Positions 54,325 through 62,910 are shown, counted from the stretch's first letter. The stretch is DNA of 64,000 nt from Ruegeria sp. Alg231-54 (GCF_900143525.1 NZ_FREZ01000004.1:1-64000), one strand, 5' to 3'. A program made the numbers and translations. Notes: generated from the letters alone by a model not told the origin.

Positions 54325-54777
54325 TCAGTTTTCGACTTCGCTGACGCAACATCGGTTCGCACCAGTAAGCTTGGCCGAATTGGCGCCCGGCCCAAAGCTA
54401 GGCGAGGTCGATACCAAAACCCGATTGCACAGATCGGTCATCCGTCCGTTTGGCGTGCCGCGATGCTCGTTCCTGAGAAATATTTCGATGGACGCGGCTT
54501 GCCGCGGCAACATTTCAAGATAGACACCGTCTTCGTTGGGACTGGGAATGACGCGGTTCACGATGTCACGCGTGTGGGCGAACCTTTTTCGCTCCAAAAC
54601 TCCCAGATACCGGATCAACTCGTCATGCAGATAGCGGTCGCGCAGCGCGCTGTCTCGTTCACCACGGTACAGCTTGGCACGTGCGGCCTGCAGGGCGGCT
54701 TGGTCGTCGTGAACTCCCCTTAATGACTGCTTGATGCGCCCTGAGCGCACGGATGCGGTAAGTTGGGCTGCGCTCAT
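54325..54777 (-). CDS. Unrecognised 150-aa protein, last gene of a decayed operon
   Basis: Not recognised. It is mostly helical and charged in its first two thirds (ARAKLYRGERDSALRDRYLHDELIRYLGVLERKRF). Support for being real: its ATG overlaps the TGA of the alpha/beta hydrolase frame (ATGA), as in a translationally coupled operon. There is no signal peptide or membrane segment. The last 20 residues are low-complexity and the gene may be truncated at its 3' end, since the neighbouring genes of the module are broken. Confidence 0.5.
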   Translation of the reverse strand: MSAAQLTASVRSGRIKQSLRGVHDDQAALQAARAKLYRGERDSALRDRYLHDELIRYLGVLERKRFAHTRDIVNRVIPSPNEDGVYLEMLPRQAASIEIFLRNEHRGTPNGRMTDLCNRVLVSTSPSFGPGANSAKLTGANRCCVSEVEN

Positions 54778-55645
54778 ACAGCGACGTTCAGTGCGCCCGC
54801 AATCGCGCCTGCAACGGCAGGGTCCTGAAGGTAGCCGACGATGCCGTGCCGGTTCGGCGTTGTGTTATCGACGTTTCCGTTGTTGTCGATGGCCGGGTCA
54901 GTCCCAAAATATGGCGCCTCCAAAGGGTTCAGCGCTACGATGTCGCGTTCATCATAAGCGTTTTACCATCCTTCGTCAGCCGTGTTTTCGGGAACACCCA
55001 GCGTTGCAGCAATCGCCTTGATCTCCAATGGACTGCCAAGGGTTATGTATTTTTCAAGGTCAATGTTGGTTCGATTGTTACGGATAACGTTGTAGCCAAC
55101 AACGGTTCCCAGCGAATGCCCAACGATGACGGTCGGCAGTGTGGTCAGGGTTTTCTCGTCGATCTCGTCGATGCCCTCCTGAACGAACTTGACTCGGACA
55201 TACACAAAGACATCTCGCAGAAGCCATTCGATGCCTTTTTCCGACAGTTCCGGATACCGACTGTCGATGGCTTTGACAATGGCGTGAAGCCGTCCGCTGT
55301 TTAGCAACCCTTTTACCTTGGGCGCACCGGGCGGTAGCTGGCGCTCGCCGTCTTCCTCTGTCAGTTGATCGGAATCTTGGAGCATTTCATCCAGGACGCT
55401 GGCAACAAAGTCTCCGATCGCTTCATTCTCACCGTCCCCTTTGGCAAGCACGTCTGCAGGCAGCTCTGCCTGATCGGTGTAAGTGTCCAATGCGTCACCG
55501 TAGAAAGGGAAGTCAATCTTCAGATCAGGGGGCAGAGTCTTCCCCGCCCTTTCGACACCAACCCGAAGAGCCTGTTCCTAAATACGTTGAGCGTCGCCTC
55601 ATCCTGTCCTCCCTGGGCACGTCCGTGTATAAAAAGCAGTTGCAT
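54774..55645 (-). pseudogene. Alpha/beta hydrolase, broken by a frameshift and a stop
   Basis: The frame opens at ATG 55645 with MQLLFIHGRAQGGQDEATL (oxyanion HGR region), loses frame at about 55570, continues as EQALRVGVERAGKTLPPDLKIDFPFYGDALD and reaches the nucleophile motif VIVGHSLGTVVG. A TAA at 54963-54965 stands after ADEGW; the same frame then goes on as NAYDERDIVALNPL and TPNRHGIVGYL (catalytic His) to TGA at 54774. So two lesions separate parts of what was one serine hydrolase of about 290 aa. In other genomes such hydrolases accompany caspase-like genes. Confidence 0.78.
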
Positions 55646-56111
55646 AAATCTCCGATAGTGACTGAAATTGTGGTGTCAAAATCTCCATACCTCTAGCCGA
55701 GAAGGTGGTCCAAAGGCATGGTTGCAAATGGTCTCGAACCTCGTCGAACACCGGATCGATCGTCGCTCGGCCAAGCCCAAGCAGGTTCCAGCTTCGCGTA
55801 AGCATAGGACACTGGGACGCCACGGGTGTTTCCTCAAAATCACCCAGAATCTGGTGATCAAAGAGGTATACGCAAAGGTCCTCCCGAACAGCGCGATAGA
55901 GCATTCGGAACATATCCATCGCGTTTATCTCGGTTAAACTATAGGCCACATAGAGCGATAAGGCGGGATCAACCGAGGTTCCGTAGCTAATGTTATTGAA
56001 AAGTTCCGAAGCATTCGCTTTGCTTGCCAAACGAAACGCTTCAGCCTCGCTCGACAACGCTGCCAGAGCGCGGAGCCGGTCGAGCTGCGCCGCCTTTTCG
56101 TGATACGCACC
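55599..56111 (-). pseudogene. Fragment resembling the C-terminal region of caspase-family proteins
   Basis: The frame from KAAQLDRLRALAALSSEAEAF through DPALSLYVAYSL to CPMLTRSWNLLGLG and LQPCLWTTFSARGMEIL recalls the helical C-terminal region of large bacterial caspase-like proteins (DPxLxLYAAYAY, FCPMLTxGW, LWTTF). No protease domain is present. A TAA at 56112 precedes it in frame, and about 45 more codons of similar frame lie upstream. The assignment rests on remembered family patterns and needs a profile search. Confidence 0.45.
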
Positions 56112-56431
56112 TTAACGATAATCGTATTCCGCGGGAGCATAGCTAATTTGCGCCACACCGGTTTCGTTGACCACGATGTGACAGATATAACCGCGCATAG
56201 GCACGCGTACGTAGGGGTGGTGCTGGTGTTCGCCACGCGCTTTTCAGCAATCCATTTTAGAAGGTCGCGGCGGGTGTAGCGAACGGACCGACCGGACACT
56301 TTGATGAACAACCGGCCGCCGCCACGCTCGCGCCAATTTTGCAAAGCGCGGACAGAGTAACAATGGTAGTCTGCCGCTGTTTTTTCGTCGATCAACTGAC
56401 CAAAGTAGTCTGGGTTAAGTTGTGTCTGCAT
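55934..56431 (-). CDS. Helix-turn-helix (excisionase-like) protein, C-terminus probably scrambled
   Basis: The first 75 or so residues form a small DNA-binding domain of the HTH_17/AlpA type: LIDEKTAADYHCYSVRALQNWRERGGG then FIKVSGRSVRYTRRDLLKWIAEKR. After about residue 78 the frame runs over the caspase-like fragment out of its frame, so the remaining 87 residues are not native. Such proteins serve as excisionases or local regulators. It is the gene nearest to the tRNA-Lys fragment at 56623, which fits an element edge. Confidence 0.6.
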   Translation of the reverse strand: MQTQLNPDYFGQLIDEKTAADYHCYSVRALQNWRERGGGRLFIKVSGRSVRYTRRDLLKWIAEKRVANTSTTPTYACLCAVISVTSWSTKPVWRKLAMLPRNTIIVKVRITKRRRSSTGSALWQRCRARLKRFVWQAKRMLRNFSITLATEPRLIPPYRSMWPIV

Positions 56432-56796
56432 CTTCGCCTCACTGCGGTTGAAGGTATTGAAGGCAGAATGCAGCGAAGATGATTCATGGTCTAATGGCGG
56501 CGAATTCTGACGTTAGTTATGACGACGCGGCGCAAGAGTGGTCAACATAAATTGCTGCTTTTACTTCATTATTGTCTGTGTGGTGAAGTCTGGCGAAATG
56601 CGGAGAAATGACTCTGGTCGTTCTTTTAATCAGTGGGTCGCAGGTTCGAATCCTGCACGGCTCACCACTTTTTTCAAAGGGTTAGCAAGGACAAAGGCTG
56701 GCCAACTCTGGCACGAGAGCTAAAGTCAAACTTTATCTGTTCTTAGGTGTGGTTTTGTGTGTTGAACCAGTCGGGCTCTAACTGCTGCACCAGCCG
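56432..56796. other. Junction region with tRNA-Lys fragment
   Basis: Besides the tRNA-Lys 3' fragment at 56623-56667 nothing coding is recognised. AT-rich sequence at 56540-56580 precedes the fragment. Confidence 0.5.
56623..56667 (+). other. tRNA-Lys 3' fragment, probable integration (att) site
   Basis: cttttaatcag, tgggtc, gcaggttcgaatcctgc and acggctcacca follow one another with no gap. They match the anticodon loop (TTT) to CCA end of alphaproteobacterial tRNA-Lys over 45 bases. The 5' half (D arm and acceptor strand) is absent, so it is not a working tRNA. Tyrosine-integrase elements use such tRNA 3' ends as attachment sites and leave one copy at the far boundary. Confidence 0.85.
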
Positions 56797-57063
56797 GTGA
56801 ATGATGACTATGCCGCAAAGGGCGAACTGCCGACGGATTTGCACTACACTGCAATAGAAGGGATGTGGTTCGGGTTGGGATGCAACCCCGCCAATGTTTC
56901 ATTTGTTCAGGGGCTTGGACAGCGGGATTTCGCGGATCCCTTGATGACCGAAATGTATGGGGCGACCACTATTTCCGGTCAGGTCAGCTTTGGCGTAACT
57001 GAGGCCAAAATGCGCAAATGGGAACTCAGAAAGATCGGTGGTTCGATCTACCGGACGACTTAG
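56797..57063 (+). CDS. Unrecognised short ORF, possibly a gene remnant
   Basis: An 88-codon frame (GTG start) with no ribosome-binding site and no family I recognise. The sequence (GMWFGLGCNPANVSFVQGLGQRDFADPLMTEMYG) looks like structured protein, so it may be the tail of a larger gene cut at the element junction just upstream. Low confidence. Confidence 0.3.
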   Translation: MNDDYAAKGELPTDLHYTAIEGMWFGLGCNPANVSFVQGLGQRDFADPLMTEMYGATTISGQVSFGVTEAKMRKWELRKIGGSIYRTT

Positions 57064-57320
57064 GAAGATTTATCTGTCTATACGCAGATTATTAAAAGCC
57101 GAAGCATCGTGATTTCAGCCGAACACGGTATGAAATCAAACGCCCTTGAGTGGCTGATCGACTGCGCGCTTGCGACCGCGCAAGAACGCTGACGTGGTCC
57201 CTATTCACAAACCCAAAGAGCCCCCCTTTCGCCAACCTCTTGCATTGACTATGTGTAGCTAAACGCCAGCGGAGCGTCGCCGGCCCTTGATGTCTGCCTT
57301 GAACAATCGGGAGCGTGCCA

Positions 57321-57755
57321 ATGTTCTTTCTCCGTCCGGCACTTGCTGCATTTTGCGCGTGCACATTGCCTGCAATCGCCATCGCACAGACCGAAGCAGC
57401 TGCTTTGGACGGCCTGCAAATCGAGCTGAATTCGGTTCAGGATGTCGAAAACGCATGTCGACTGACGTTTGTGGTGGAAAACCAAACCGGGACAGCCATT
57501 GACGAAGCCAGCTTTGAGACGGTGATCTTTGATGCCTCCGGCAGCGTGGTCAGCTTGACGCTCTTCAATTTCCGTGACCTGCCAGCAGATCGCCCACGTG
57601 TACGCCAGTTCGATCTGCCGGGTATGGCGTGCAGCTCGGTCGGAAAAGCCCTGATCAACGGCACGAACACCTGCAAGGTGGCCGGGGCGGAGAGTTCGAT
57701 ATGTGAAGACGGGCTGAAACTGCAAAGCCGAACAGATGTGGAGTTGATTGGATGA
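57321..57755 (+). CDS. Small secreted protein of unknown function
   Basis: A 144-aa protein with a signal peptide (MFFLRPALAAFCACTLPAIAIAQ). The mature part is a beta-rich domain with four Cys in its C-terminal two thirds (ENACRLTF, GMACSSV, NTCKVAG, SSICEDG), likely two disulfides. GGGAG lies 8 bases before this ATG, better than the GTG two codons upstream. It overlaps the ExbB-like gene by 4 bases, so it belongs to the TonB-system operon, perhaps as a periplasmic accessory. Confidence 0.75.
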   Translation: MFFLRPALAAFCACTLPAIAIAQTEAAALDGLQIELNSVQDVENACRLTFVVENQTGTAIDEASFETVIFDASGSVVSLTLFNFRDLPADRPRVRQFDLPGMACSSVGKALINGTNTCKVAGAESSICEDGLKLQSRTDVELIG

Positions 57756-58417
57756 GCCCCTTTGAAGCATTGCGCGAAATCCTTGATCTGGGCGGGCCTG
57801 TTGTTGCGATCCTGATCGCGATGTCGGTGGTGACTGTTGCGGTCACGCTTTACAAGCTTTGGCAATTCGCAGCATCTGGGGTCGGGCGTCACCGGGTGTT
57901 GTCCGAGGCGTTGGCTGCCTGGGATGCGGGCGATCCGCAAACCGCCCACGCCCGTCTGGACAAAAGCCGCAGTTACCTTGCCCCTCTGGTACGGGTCGCG
58001 ATGAATGCCTCAGATACGCCGGGTCTGGAACAACGGCTGGATGCAGAGGCCGGTCTGGCGCTTGCCGGGCTTGAACGCGGCTTCCGACTGTTGGACACCG
58101 TGGCGCAGCTTGCGCCGCTGCTGGGTCTGTTTGGCACGGTCCTGGGGATGATTGAGGCATTCCGCAGCCTGCAATCCGCCGGGTCGTCGGTCGACCCATC
58201 ATTGCTTGCCGGTGGCATCTGGGTTGCCCTGCTGACAACGGCAGTGGGGCTTGCCGTGGCGATGCCGACCTCGATGCTGTTGTCCTGGTTCGAAAGTCGC
58301 ACAGCGCGTGAACGGGTCTTTGCGGACAAGGCGCTGCGCACAATTCTGGTGCCGGGGCAGGCCGTTCCGCAGGCCGACGATGTGCGGGCTGTGGCGACCG
58401 CCCCCGGACATGCGTAA
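57752..58417 (+). CDS. exbB: ExbB/TolQ/MotA-family proton channel
   Basis: A 221-aa inner-membrane protein with three membrane segments: GGPVVAILIAMSVVTVAVTLY, one at about residues 110-135 (LLDTVAQLAPLLGLFGTVLGMIEAF, the family signature) and GGIWVALLTTAVGLAVAMPTSMLL. It forms the pentameric proton channel that, with ExbD, energises TonB. Shorter than TolQ but normal for ExbB. Overlaps its neighbours at both ends. Confidence 0.9.
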   Translation: MSPFEALREILDLGGPVVAILIAMSVVTVAVTLYKLWQFAASGVGRHRVLSEALAAWDAGDPQTAHARLDKSRSYLAPLVRVAMNASDTPGLEQRLDAEAGLALAGLERGFRLLDTVAQLAPLLGLFGTVLGMIEAFRSLQSAGSSVDPSLLAGGIWVALLTTAVGLAVAMPTSMLLSWFESRTARERVFADKALRTILVPGQAVPQADDVRAVATAPGHA

Positions 58418-58775
58418 CACCGCACCCTTCGTACGGCGTCCCATGTCGATGACTCCGCTCATCGACGTGATTTTCCTGCTGTTGCTGTTCTTCATGTTGA
58501 CCTCGACCTTTGCCAAATATGGCGAGATCGAGCTGAGCAATGCATTGGCCGGCAGCGCGACATCGGATGCACCGACCGAGCGGTTGTTCCTGCAGTTGGG
58601 GTCAGAGCGGCTGGTGCTGAACGGGCAATCGGTCTCTCTTAGTGATCTGGAAACGCAATTGGAGGCCGGGCAGGTTCTGGTCAGTTTGGACCCGGATACA
58701 ACGGCGCAGCGCGTCATCGACGTTCTGGTCCGGCTGCGCGGGCGTGACGGGTTAAGCGTTCTGGTGCTGGAATGA
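58410..58775 (+). CDS. exbD: ExbD/TolR-family protein (first copy)
   Basis: A 121-aa protein with one N-terminal membrane helix (MTPLIDVIFLLLLFFMLTSTF) that carries the proton-relay Asp (LIDVIF), then a periplasmic domain. The start ATG lies 8 bases inside the end of exbB. TAQRVIDVLVRLRGRDGLSVLVLE is the usual C-terminal fold. Forms the stator with ExbB. Confidence 0.9.
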   Translation: MRNTAPFVRRPMSMTPLIDVIFLLLLFFMLTSTFAKYGEIELSNALAGSATSDAPTERLFLQLGSERLVLNGQSVSLSDLETQLEAGQVLVSLDPDTTAQRVIDVLVRLRGRDGLSVLVLE

Positions 58776-59149
58776 TCAAGTACAGGCGCCCCAAACGCAA
58801 ACGCGACTCGACAATTGCGCTGATCAACGTCGTTTTCCTGATGCTGATCTTTTTCCTCCTCACCGGCACATTGGCTCCGCCGCTTGATCCGGATCTCGAG
58901 CTGGTGAACACCGCAGACCTTGAAGGGCGCGAGCCACCCGATGCGCTGATCCTGCACGCCGACGGCACGCTTAGCTATCGTGGAATTCCAACCGACCCTG
59001 AAACGCATATGCGTGACCAAGGGGCCGAGGCCGTGCGCATCGTCCCCGACCGAAACGCACCGGGCCCGCGTCTGATCGAGGTGACCGGCGCGCTACGCCG
59101 TCTGGGCGCGTCATCCGTCTTTGTTGTGACCGAGAAGGCGCTGGAATGA
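58772..59149 (+). CDS. ExbD/TolR-family protein (second copy)
   Basis: A 125-aa paralogue of the preceding gene. The membrane helix reads STIALINVVFLMLIFFLLTGTL: the position of the proton-relay Asp (L-I-D-V-I-F in the first copy) is Asn here (L-I-N-V-V-F). That Asp is essential in E. coli ExbD, so this copy probably cannot relay protons itself and may act only in a hetero-dimer with the first. The periplasmic domain is intact. ATGA overlaps on both sides. Confidence 0.87.
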   Translation: MIKYRRPKRKRDSTIALINVVFLMLIFFLLTGTLAPPLDPDLELVNTADLEGREPPDALILHADGTLSYRGIPTDPETHMRDQGAEAVRIVPDRNAPGPRLIEVTGALRRLGASSVFVVTEKALE

Positions 59150-60282
59150 TCCGCCGGTCTGTTATGATCGCGGCGGCAGCCATTCTGGTGTCGCTGTTTT
59201 TGCACCTGATAGGGTTAAGCGTCACTGGGCAGCGGCTTGCAGAAGACGCGCCAGGCGGCCAAGCGACTGAATCAATTGAGCTAAGCACGACATTCGAGGA
59301 TCTTGCCGAGGTTGTCGCCGAGCCGGTTGAACCCGAACCGGCCGAGGCACCAGAGCCACCGGTTGAAACGCTGCCTGAGGAACCGGAAATCCCGGTCAGT
59401 GAGGCGCTTGTGGCGTCGGAAAACCCGCAGGAGGTTTACGCGCCTGATATCGGCGAAGCCGAAGTGGTCCAGCCGACTGCCACGGAACCGGTTGAGCCTG
59501 ATGTGGCAGAGACCGAAAACACATCCGAAGGCGATGCCGCCGCCAGCGAAGATGTCAATGAAACTCCGCCGGTTGAGGCGGAAACAGCAACCGATGTGCC
59601 CGAAGAAATCCCCGAGGCAGTCGCGGTCGAGCCAGAGGTCGCGACCGAAGTCCAGCCCGTATCACCCCAACCGCAAGAGCTGGCGGCGCTGCCGGTCACC
59701 CCGTCGCCCGAGGCCGCGATTCCCGTTGTCCCGTTGGAGACCGAGGCGATTGAGCCGGATGATCCGGTTGAACCGACCGACCAGGATGCGACGGAGGACG
59801 TGACAGAACTGGCCGTGACGTCTTCGATCCGACCGCAGCGCCCCGACCGGCAACCAACGCCCGAAAGGCGGGGCACCCTGAACGGCGCGCGCGACTTTAG
59901 CGAGTTGCAGTTCCCGTCAGAGGTGGTTGAATCGCCCCTTTACGCCTACAGGCGCGAAGGGCTGGATGCCTTCACGTCTGGCAGCAGTGGCAGCCGTTCG
60001 GGCGGGCGTGGCCCCGGCAATTCGGACACCACCAATTATGCGGGTGAAGTCTTGGTCCACCTGAACCGCGCGCCCCCGGTATTTGTTGCTGCCCGGGGAT
60101 TTGCCAAGGTATTTTTCGAAATCAATCCCGATGGTACGCTGGCCTGGGTCGATGTCATCGACAGTTCTGGGTCGTCCGATGTTGACCGGGCCGCAAGGGC
60201 GCAAGTGCAGGCGGCCTCGCCCTTTCCGCTGCCGCCGGGTGGGGTCAGCCGCAAGCTGTCCTTCTTCTACACCAGCAATTGA
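59146..60282 (+). CDS. tonB: TonB-family energy transducer
   Basis: A 378-aa protein: an N-terminal membrane anchor (VMIAAAAILVSLFLHLIGLSV), a long Pro/Glu/Val-rich periplasm-spanning section (about 45-235), and a C-terminal TonB domain (about 290-378) with AKVFFEINPDGTLAWVDVIDSSGSSDVDRAARAQVQAASPFPLPPGG. The acidic rather than Lys/Pro-rich spacer is typical of alphaproteobacteria. It would power TonB-dependent receptors in the outer membrane; no receptor lies in the window. Last gene of the operon started at 57321. Confidence 0.9.
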   Translation: MIRRSVMIAAAAILVSLFLHLIGLSVTGQRLAEDAPGGQATESIELSTTFEDLAEVVAEPVEPEPAEAPEPPVETLPEEPEIPVSEALVASENPQEVYAPDIGEAEVVQPTATEPVEPDVAETENTSEGDAAASEDVNETPPVEAETATDVPEEIPEAVAVEPEVATEVQPVSPQPQELAALPVTPSPEAAIPVVPLETEAIEPDDPVEPTDQDATEDVTELAVTSSIRPQRPDRQPTPERRGTLNGARDFSELQFPSEVVESPLYAYRREGLDAFTSGSSGSRSGGRGPGNSDTTNYAGEVLVHLNRAPPVFVAARGFAKVFFEINPDGTLAWVDVIDSSGSSDVDRAARAQVQAASPFPLPPGGVSRKLSFFYTSN

Positions 60283-60660
60283 TTGGCAGGATTGAGTCCC
60301 TCACCCGTGCAATACAGAACCAGTTTTGGGCGGGATTTCGCCCGAATCCACCATTTCCGATGTGCGGGCACACGACACAGGAAGTCTCATTTGCAAACCT
60401 GAATTATTTTTGCCATTTAAAGAGGTGTCGCCGCATTTCTGTGATCAAATCTTTGTAACGAAGTACGACTGAATACGAAAACACACGTAAATGCTCGGGA
60501 AATTGGACTGTCGGCATTTTCTGCATTTGCAAAGATGCAACAAGTGCCCAGTGCGCGCCACGAGAAATGCTGCGAATTCGTTGCGTGTGCTCGGAAATTG
60601 TTCGAATAGGCCAACAGTCGCTTTGGCGGCTACACTCCTCTCAAATCTTATGGGTTTACC
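60283..60660. other. Intergenic region upstream of the porin gene
   Basis: 378 bases with no credible ORF. It must hold the porin promoter and a leader; no strong Shine-Dalgarno is seen just before the ATG. Reverse-strand frames here are unsupported. Confidence 0.5.
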
Positions 60661-61689
60661 ATGAAAAATCTCCTCATTGCATCGACCGCGTTGATCGCAA
60701 CCGCAAGCGTTGCTGCCGCGGATGTTAAATTCAGCGGCTACGGCCGTTTTGGTATTGGATATCAGGAAGACCGTACCGGTACTGTTGACAACTTCACCGT
60801 TGATCCGGCAACCGGCGCAGTTACCAGCGCCGGCACCGCGACCGTCGACACCGACAACACCATCCTGGTCTCGCGCTTCCGTCTGAACATCGACGGCACC
60901 GCAGAAACCGATGGCGGCGTTGAGTTCCAGGCACGTGTTCGTCTGCAGGCTGATGACGATTCCGGCAACGGCGAACAGAACAGCGCGGGCCTGAACGGCG
61001 CACGCTTCTCTGTCATCTACGGTGGTCTGCGTGTTGACGCCGGCAACGTTGCGGGTTCCTTTGACAATCTGGCAAACTACTTCGGTAACGAACCGGGCCT
61101 GGAAGAGTTTCTGGGTCAGTATTCGGGCGTGAACTATAGCTTCCTAGAGTACACCTCGACCGGTTCGGGCGCGAATGCCGTGTTCTTCCAGTACGCAGTT
61201 GGCGATTTCGCATTTGGCGCGTCATATGACCAGGCAACTGTTGCTCTGGACGGTGTTCCGCAAGACGCAGACCGTTGGGACATCAGCGCAACCTACACCT
61301 TCAACAACATCACTGCCGCTCTGGCTTATGGTCAGACCAAGGCGAACGTGAACAGCAGCAGCGAAAAGCAGTCGCTGACCGTTCTGACCCTGGGTGCAGA
61401 ATTCGGTGACTTCTCGGGTACTCTGTTTGTTGCGGACGATGACGTTGTTGATGATGCCGAGAACGGTACCGCATACGGTCTGTCGCTGGCATACAACCTC
61501 GGCGCCGCAACCACCCTGCAGTTTGCTTACGGTGACGGTTCGGCTGACAACGATACCCGCAATATCGGTATTGGCGCCATCTACGACCTGGGCGGCGGTG
61601 CATCGCTGCGTGGTGGTATCGGCGAAATCAAAACGGGTGACGAAGACGGGCGCATCCGCGCTGACTTCGGTGCTCAGTTCAACTTCTAA
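60661..61689 (+). CDS. Gram-negative porin (alphaproteobacterial type)
   Basis: A 342-aa outer-membrane protein with signal peptide MKNLLIASTALIATASVAAA. The mature protein starts DVKFSGYGRFGIGYQED, has alternating beta-strands throughout (ILVSRFRLNIDGTAETDGGVEFQARVRLQAD, GGLRVDAGNVAGSFDNL) and ends in Phe (DFGAQFNF), the outer-membrane insertion signal. The codon use is strongly biased to optimal codons, as for a major surface protein. A clean terminator follows, so it is probably a single-gene transcript. Confidence 0.93.
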   Translation: MKNLLIASTALIATASVAAADVKFSGYGRFGIGYQEDRTGTVDNFTVDPATGAVTSAGTATVDTDNTILVSRFRLNIDGTAETDGGVEFQARVRLQADDDSGNGEQNSAGLNGARFSVIYGGLRVDAGNVAGSFDNLANYFGNEPGLEEFLGQYSGVNYSFLEYTSTGSGANAVFFQYAVGDFAFGASYDQATVALDGVPQDADRWDISATYTFNNITAALAYGQTKANVNSSSEKQSLTVLTLGAEFGDFSGTLFVADDDVVDDAENGTAYGLSLAYNLGAATTLQFAYGDGSADNDTRNIGIGAIYDLGGGASLRGGIGEIKTGDEDGRIRADFGAQFNF

Positions 61690-61710
61690 GTTGAGCTAAA
61701 CCACAAAGTT

Positions 61711-61744
61711 TAAGGGCAGGTCTTCGGAGCTGCCCTTATCTTTT
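61711..61744 (+). terminator. Rho-independent terminator of the porin gene
   Basis: aagggcag (61712-61719) and ctgccctt (61730-61737) form an 8-bp stem around a 10-base loop, followed by atctttt. It stands between the convergent porin and DUF3833 genes. Confidence 0.85.
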
Positions 61745-61753
61745 GCTGCTGGT

Positions 61754-62296
61754 CTATTTCTTCTCAAAAAACAGAATGACCTCGCCCAACCGGACGCCAT
61801 AGCGCGACACATAGGCTCGGTTCAGCAGACGGTCATCGTCCAGCAGCCACATCCAGTCGTCAAAGTTGACCCGCATGGTGCCCTCTTTGACCGGCAGGTC
61901 GATCTTGTATGTCCAATTGAATGTATCGCCGCGCTCGACCCCGGTGGCGGTTCCCAAAACGCCGGGCGCCGTGCCGGTCCAGGTGTCCTCGCCCGTTTTG
62001 GTCAGCGTCCAGACACGCTGCTCGGTGGCGCTGTCATCATAGACAAAATCCTCAACCAGAGTCAGGGTTTCACCATCCCACGTTCCGTCGATATCCACCG
62101 TAAAGCGGCGCGGGATATTGCCCAGAACATCCTGAAATTGGCCATAGGCGACGGTCTTGCCCTCAAAAAACTCTTCAAGGTTCAACTGCCGATCAGACAG
62201 AAAGGTCTTGGGAACGCGCGGTTTAGCCGAACAGGCAGTCAGAACGGCCAGTCCGGCGACTGCCAGGCCCGCAACAAGGACCCGACGCGAGATCAT
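61754..62296 (-). CDS. DUF3833-family lipoprotein
   Basis: A 180-aa protein with a lipobox (LAVLTACSA) after a signal sequence, so probably lipid-anchored in the periplasm. The body matches DUF3833: LEEFFEGKTVAYGQFQDVLG, RRFTVDIDGTWDGETLTLVEDF, NFDDWMWLLDDDRLLNRAYVSRYGVRLGEV, a lipocalin-like beta-barrel pattern. Its ATG overlaps the preceding gene's stop, making a three-gene block with the second DUF3833 gene and the MFS carrier. This group commonly neighbours cyclopropane-fatty-acid and lipid genes. Confidence 0.85.
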   Translation of the reverse strand: MISRRVLVAGLAVAGLAVLTACSAKPRVPKTFLSDRQLNLEEFFEGKTVAYGQFQDVLGNIPRRFTVDIDGTWDGETLTLVEDFVYDDSATEQRVWTLTKTGEDTWTGTAPGVLGTATGVERGDTFNWTYKIDLPVKEGTMRVNFDDWMWLLDDDRLLNRAYVSRYGVRLGEVILFFEKK

Positions 62297-62910
62297 TGCA
62301 GCGGCCTTTGTTCTGCGTCCGCATCATAGCCGTTTGAACTGGGGACATGTGCGGATTTAGCCTCGGGCGCAGGGCGCATCGTGGCAATCAGCTCTGCGAC
62401 CTTGATGCCGAATTTGCGCATCTCGGACCGGTTCATGATTACACCGTTTTCAGTCAGGTACATCCAGTCGGTGACGTCTAAAGTGTGCCCGCCGGCATCC
62501 TCAGGCAAAATGATCCGGTAGGTCAGTTTGACCGTCGAACCCGAAATCGTGCCTTTGCCTTCACCGACGATGTCATCCGCCGTGGCGATGAACGTATTGC
62601 CGGTGCCCAGCGTCAGATACCATTTACGTGTCATCTGTTTGCCGTTGGAATAGGTGAAATGCTCGGACAACGTGCCGGTGTTGCCATCCCAGTTCCCAAC
62701 CATACGGGCGACAAAGCTGTTCGACATCTTGCCGTTCGGCCCATAGATCAGCCCTTCGGACAGGATCTCTCCGTTCAGAACCTCTTTCATTTTGAATGCA
62801 GGCCCAGTGCCGGTGTAGTCGGCCGGTGTTTGTGACCGGAAGCTCAGGAACCGGTTCTTGGCTATAAACAAAGCGAGAGCGGCGAACAGTAAAACAACAA
62901 GCGTTTTCAT
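62293..62910 (-). CDS. DUF3833-family protein (second paralogue)
   Basis: A 205-aa protein related to the previous one (LNGEILSEGLIYGPNGK, RMVGNWDGNTGTLSEHFTYSNGK, DVTDWMYLTENGVIMNRSEMRKFGIKVAEL), but with an N-terminal membrane anchor (TLVVLLFAALALFIA) instead of a lipobox and about 30 extra, low-complexity residues at the C-terminus. Function unknown; it likely acts with the lipoprotein. Overlaps its neighbours by 4 bases on both sides. Confidence 0.82.
   Translation of the reverse strand: MKTLVVLLFAALALFIAKNRFLSFRSQTPADYTGTGPAFKMKEVLNGEILSEGLIYGPNGKMSNSFVARMVGNWDGNTGTLSEHFTYSNGKQMTRKWYLTLGTGNTFIATADDIVGEGKGTISGSTVKLTYRIILPEDAGGHTLDVTDWMYLTENGVIMNRSEMRKFGIKVAELIATMRPAPEAKSAHVPSSNGYDADAEQRPLQ

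Noticed and set aside
56623-56667. Functional tRNA-Lys gene
   Set aside because: The acceptor 5' strand and D arm are absent upstream; the preceding bases do not pair with the acceptor 3' strand.
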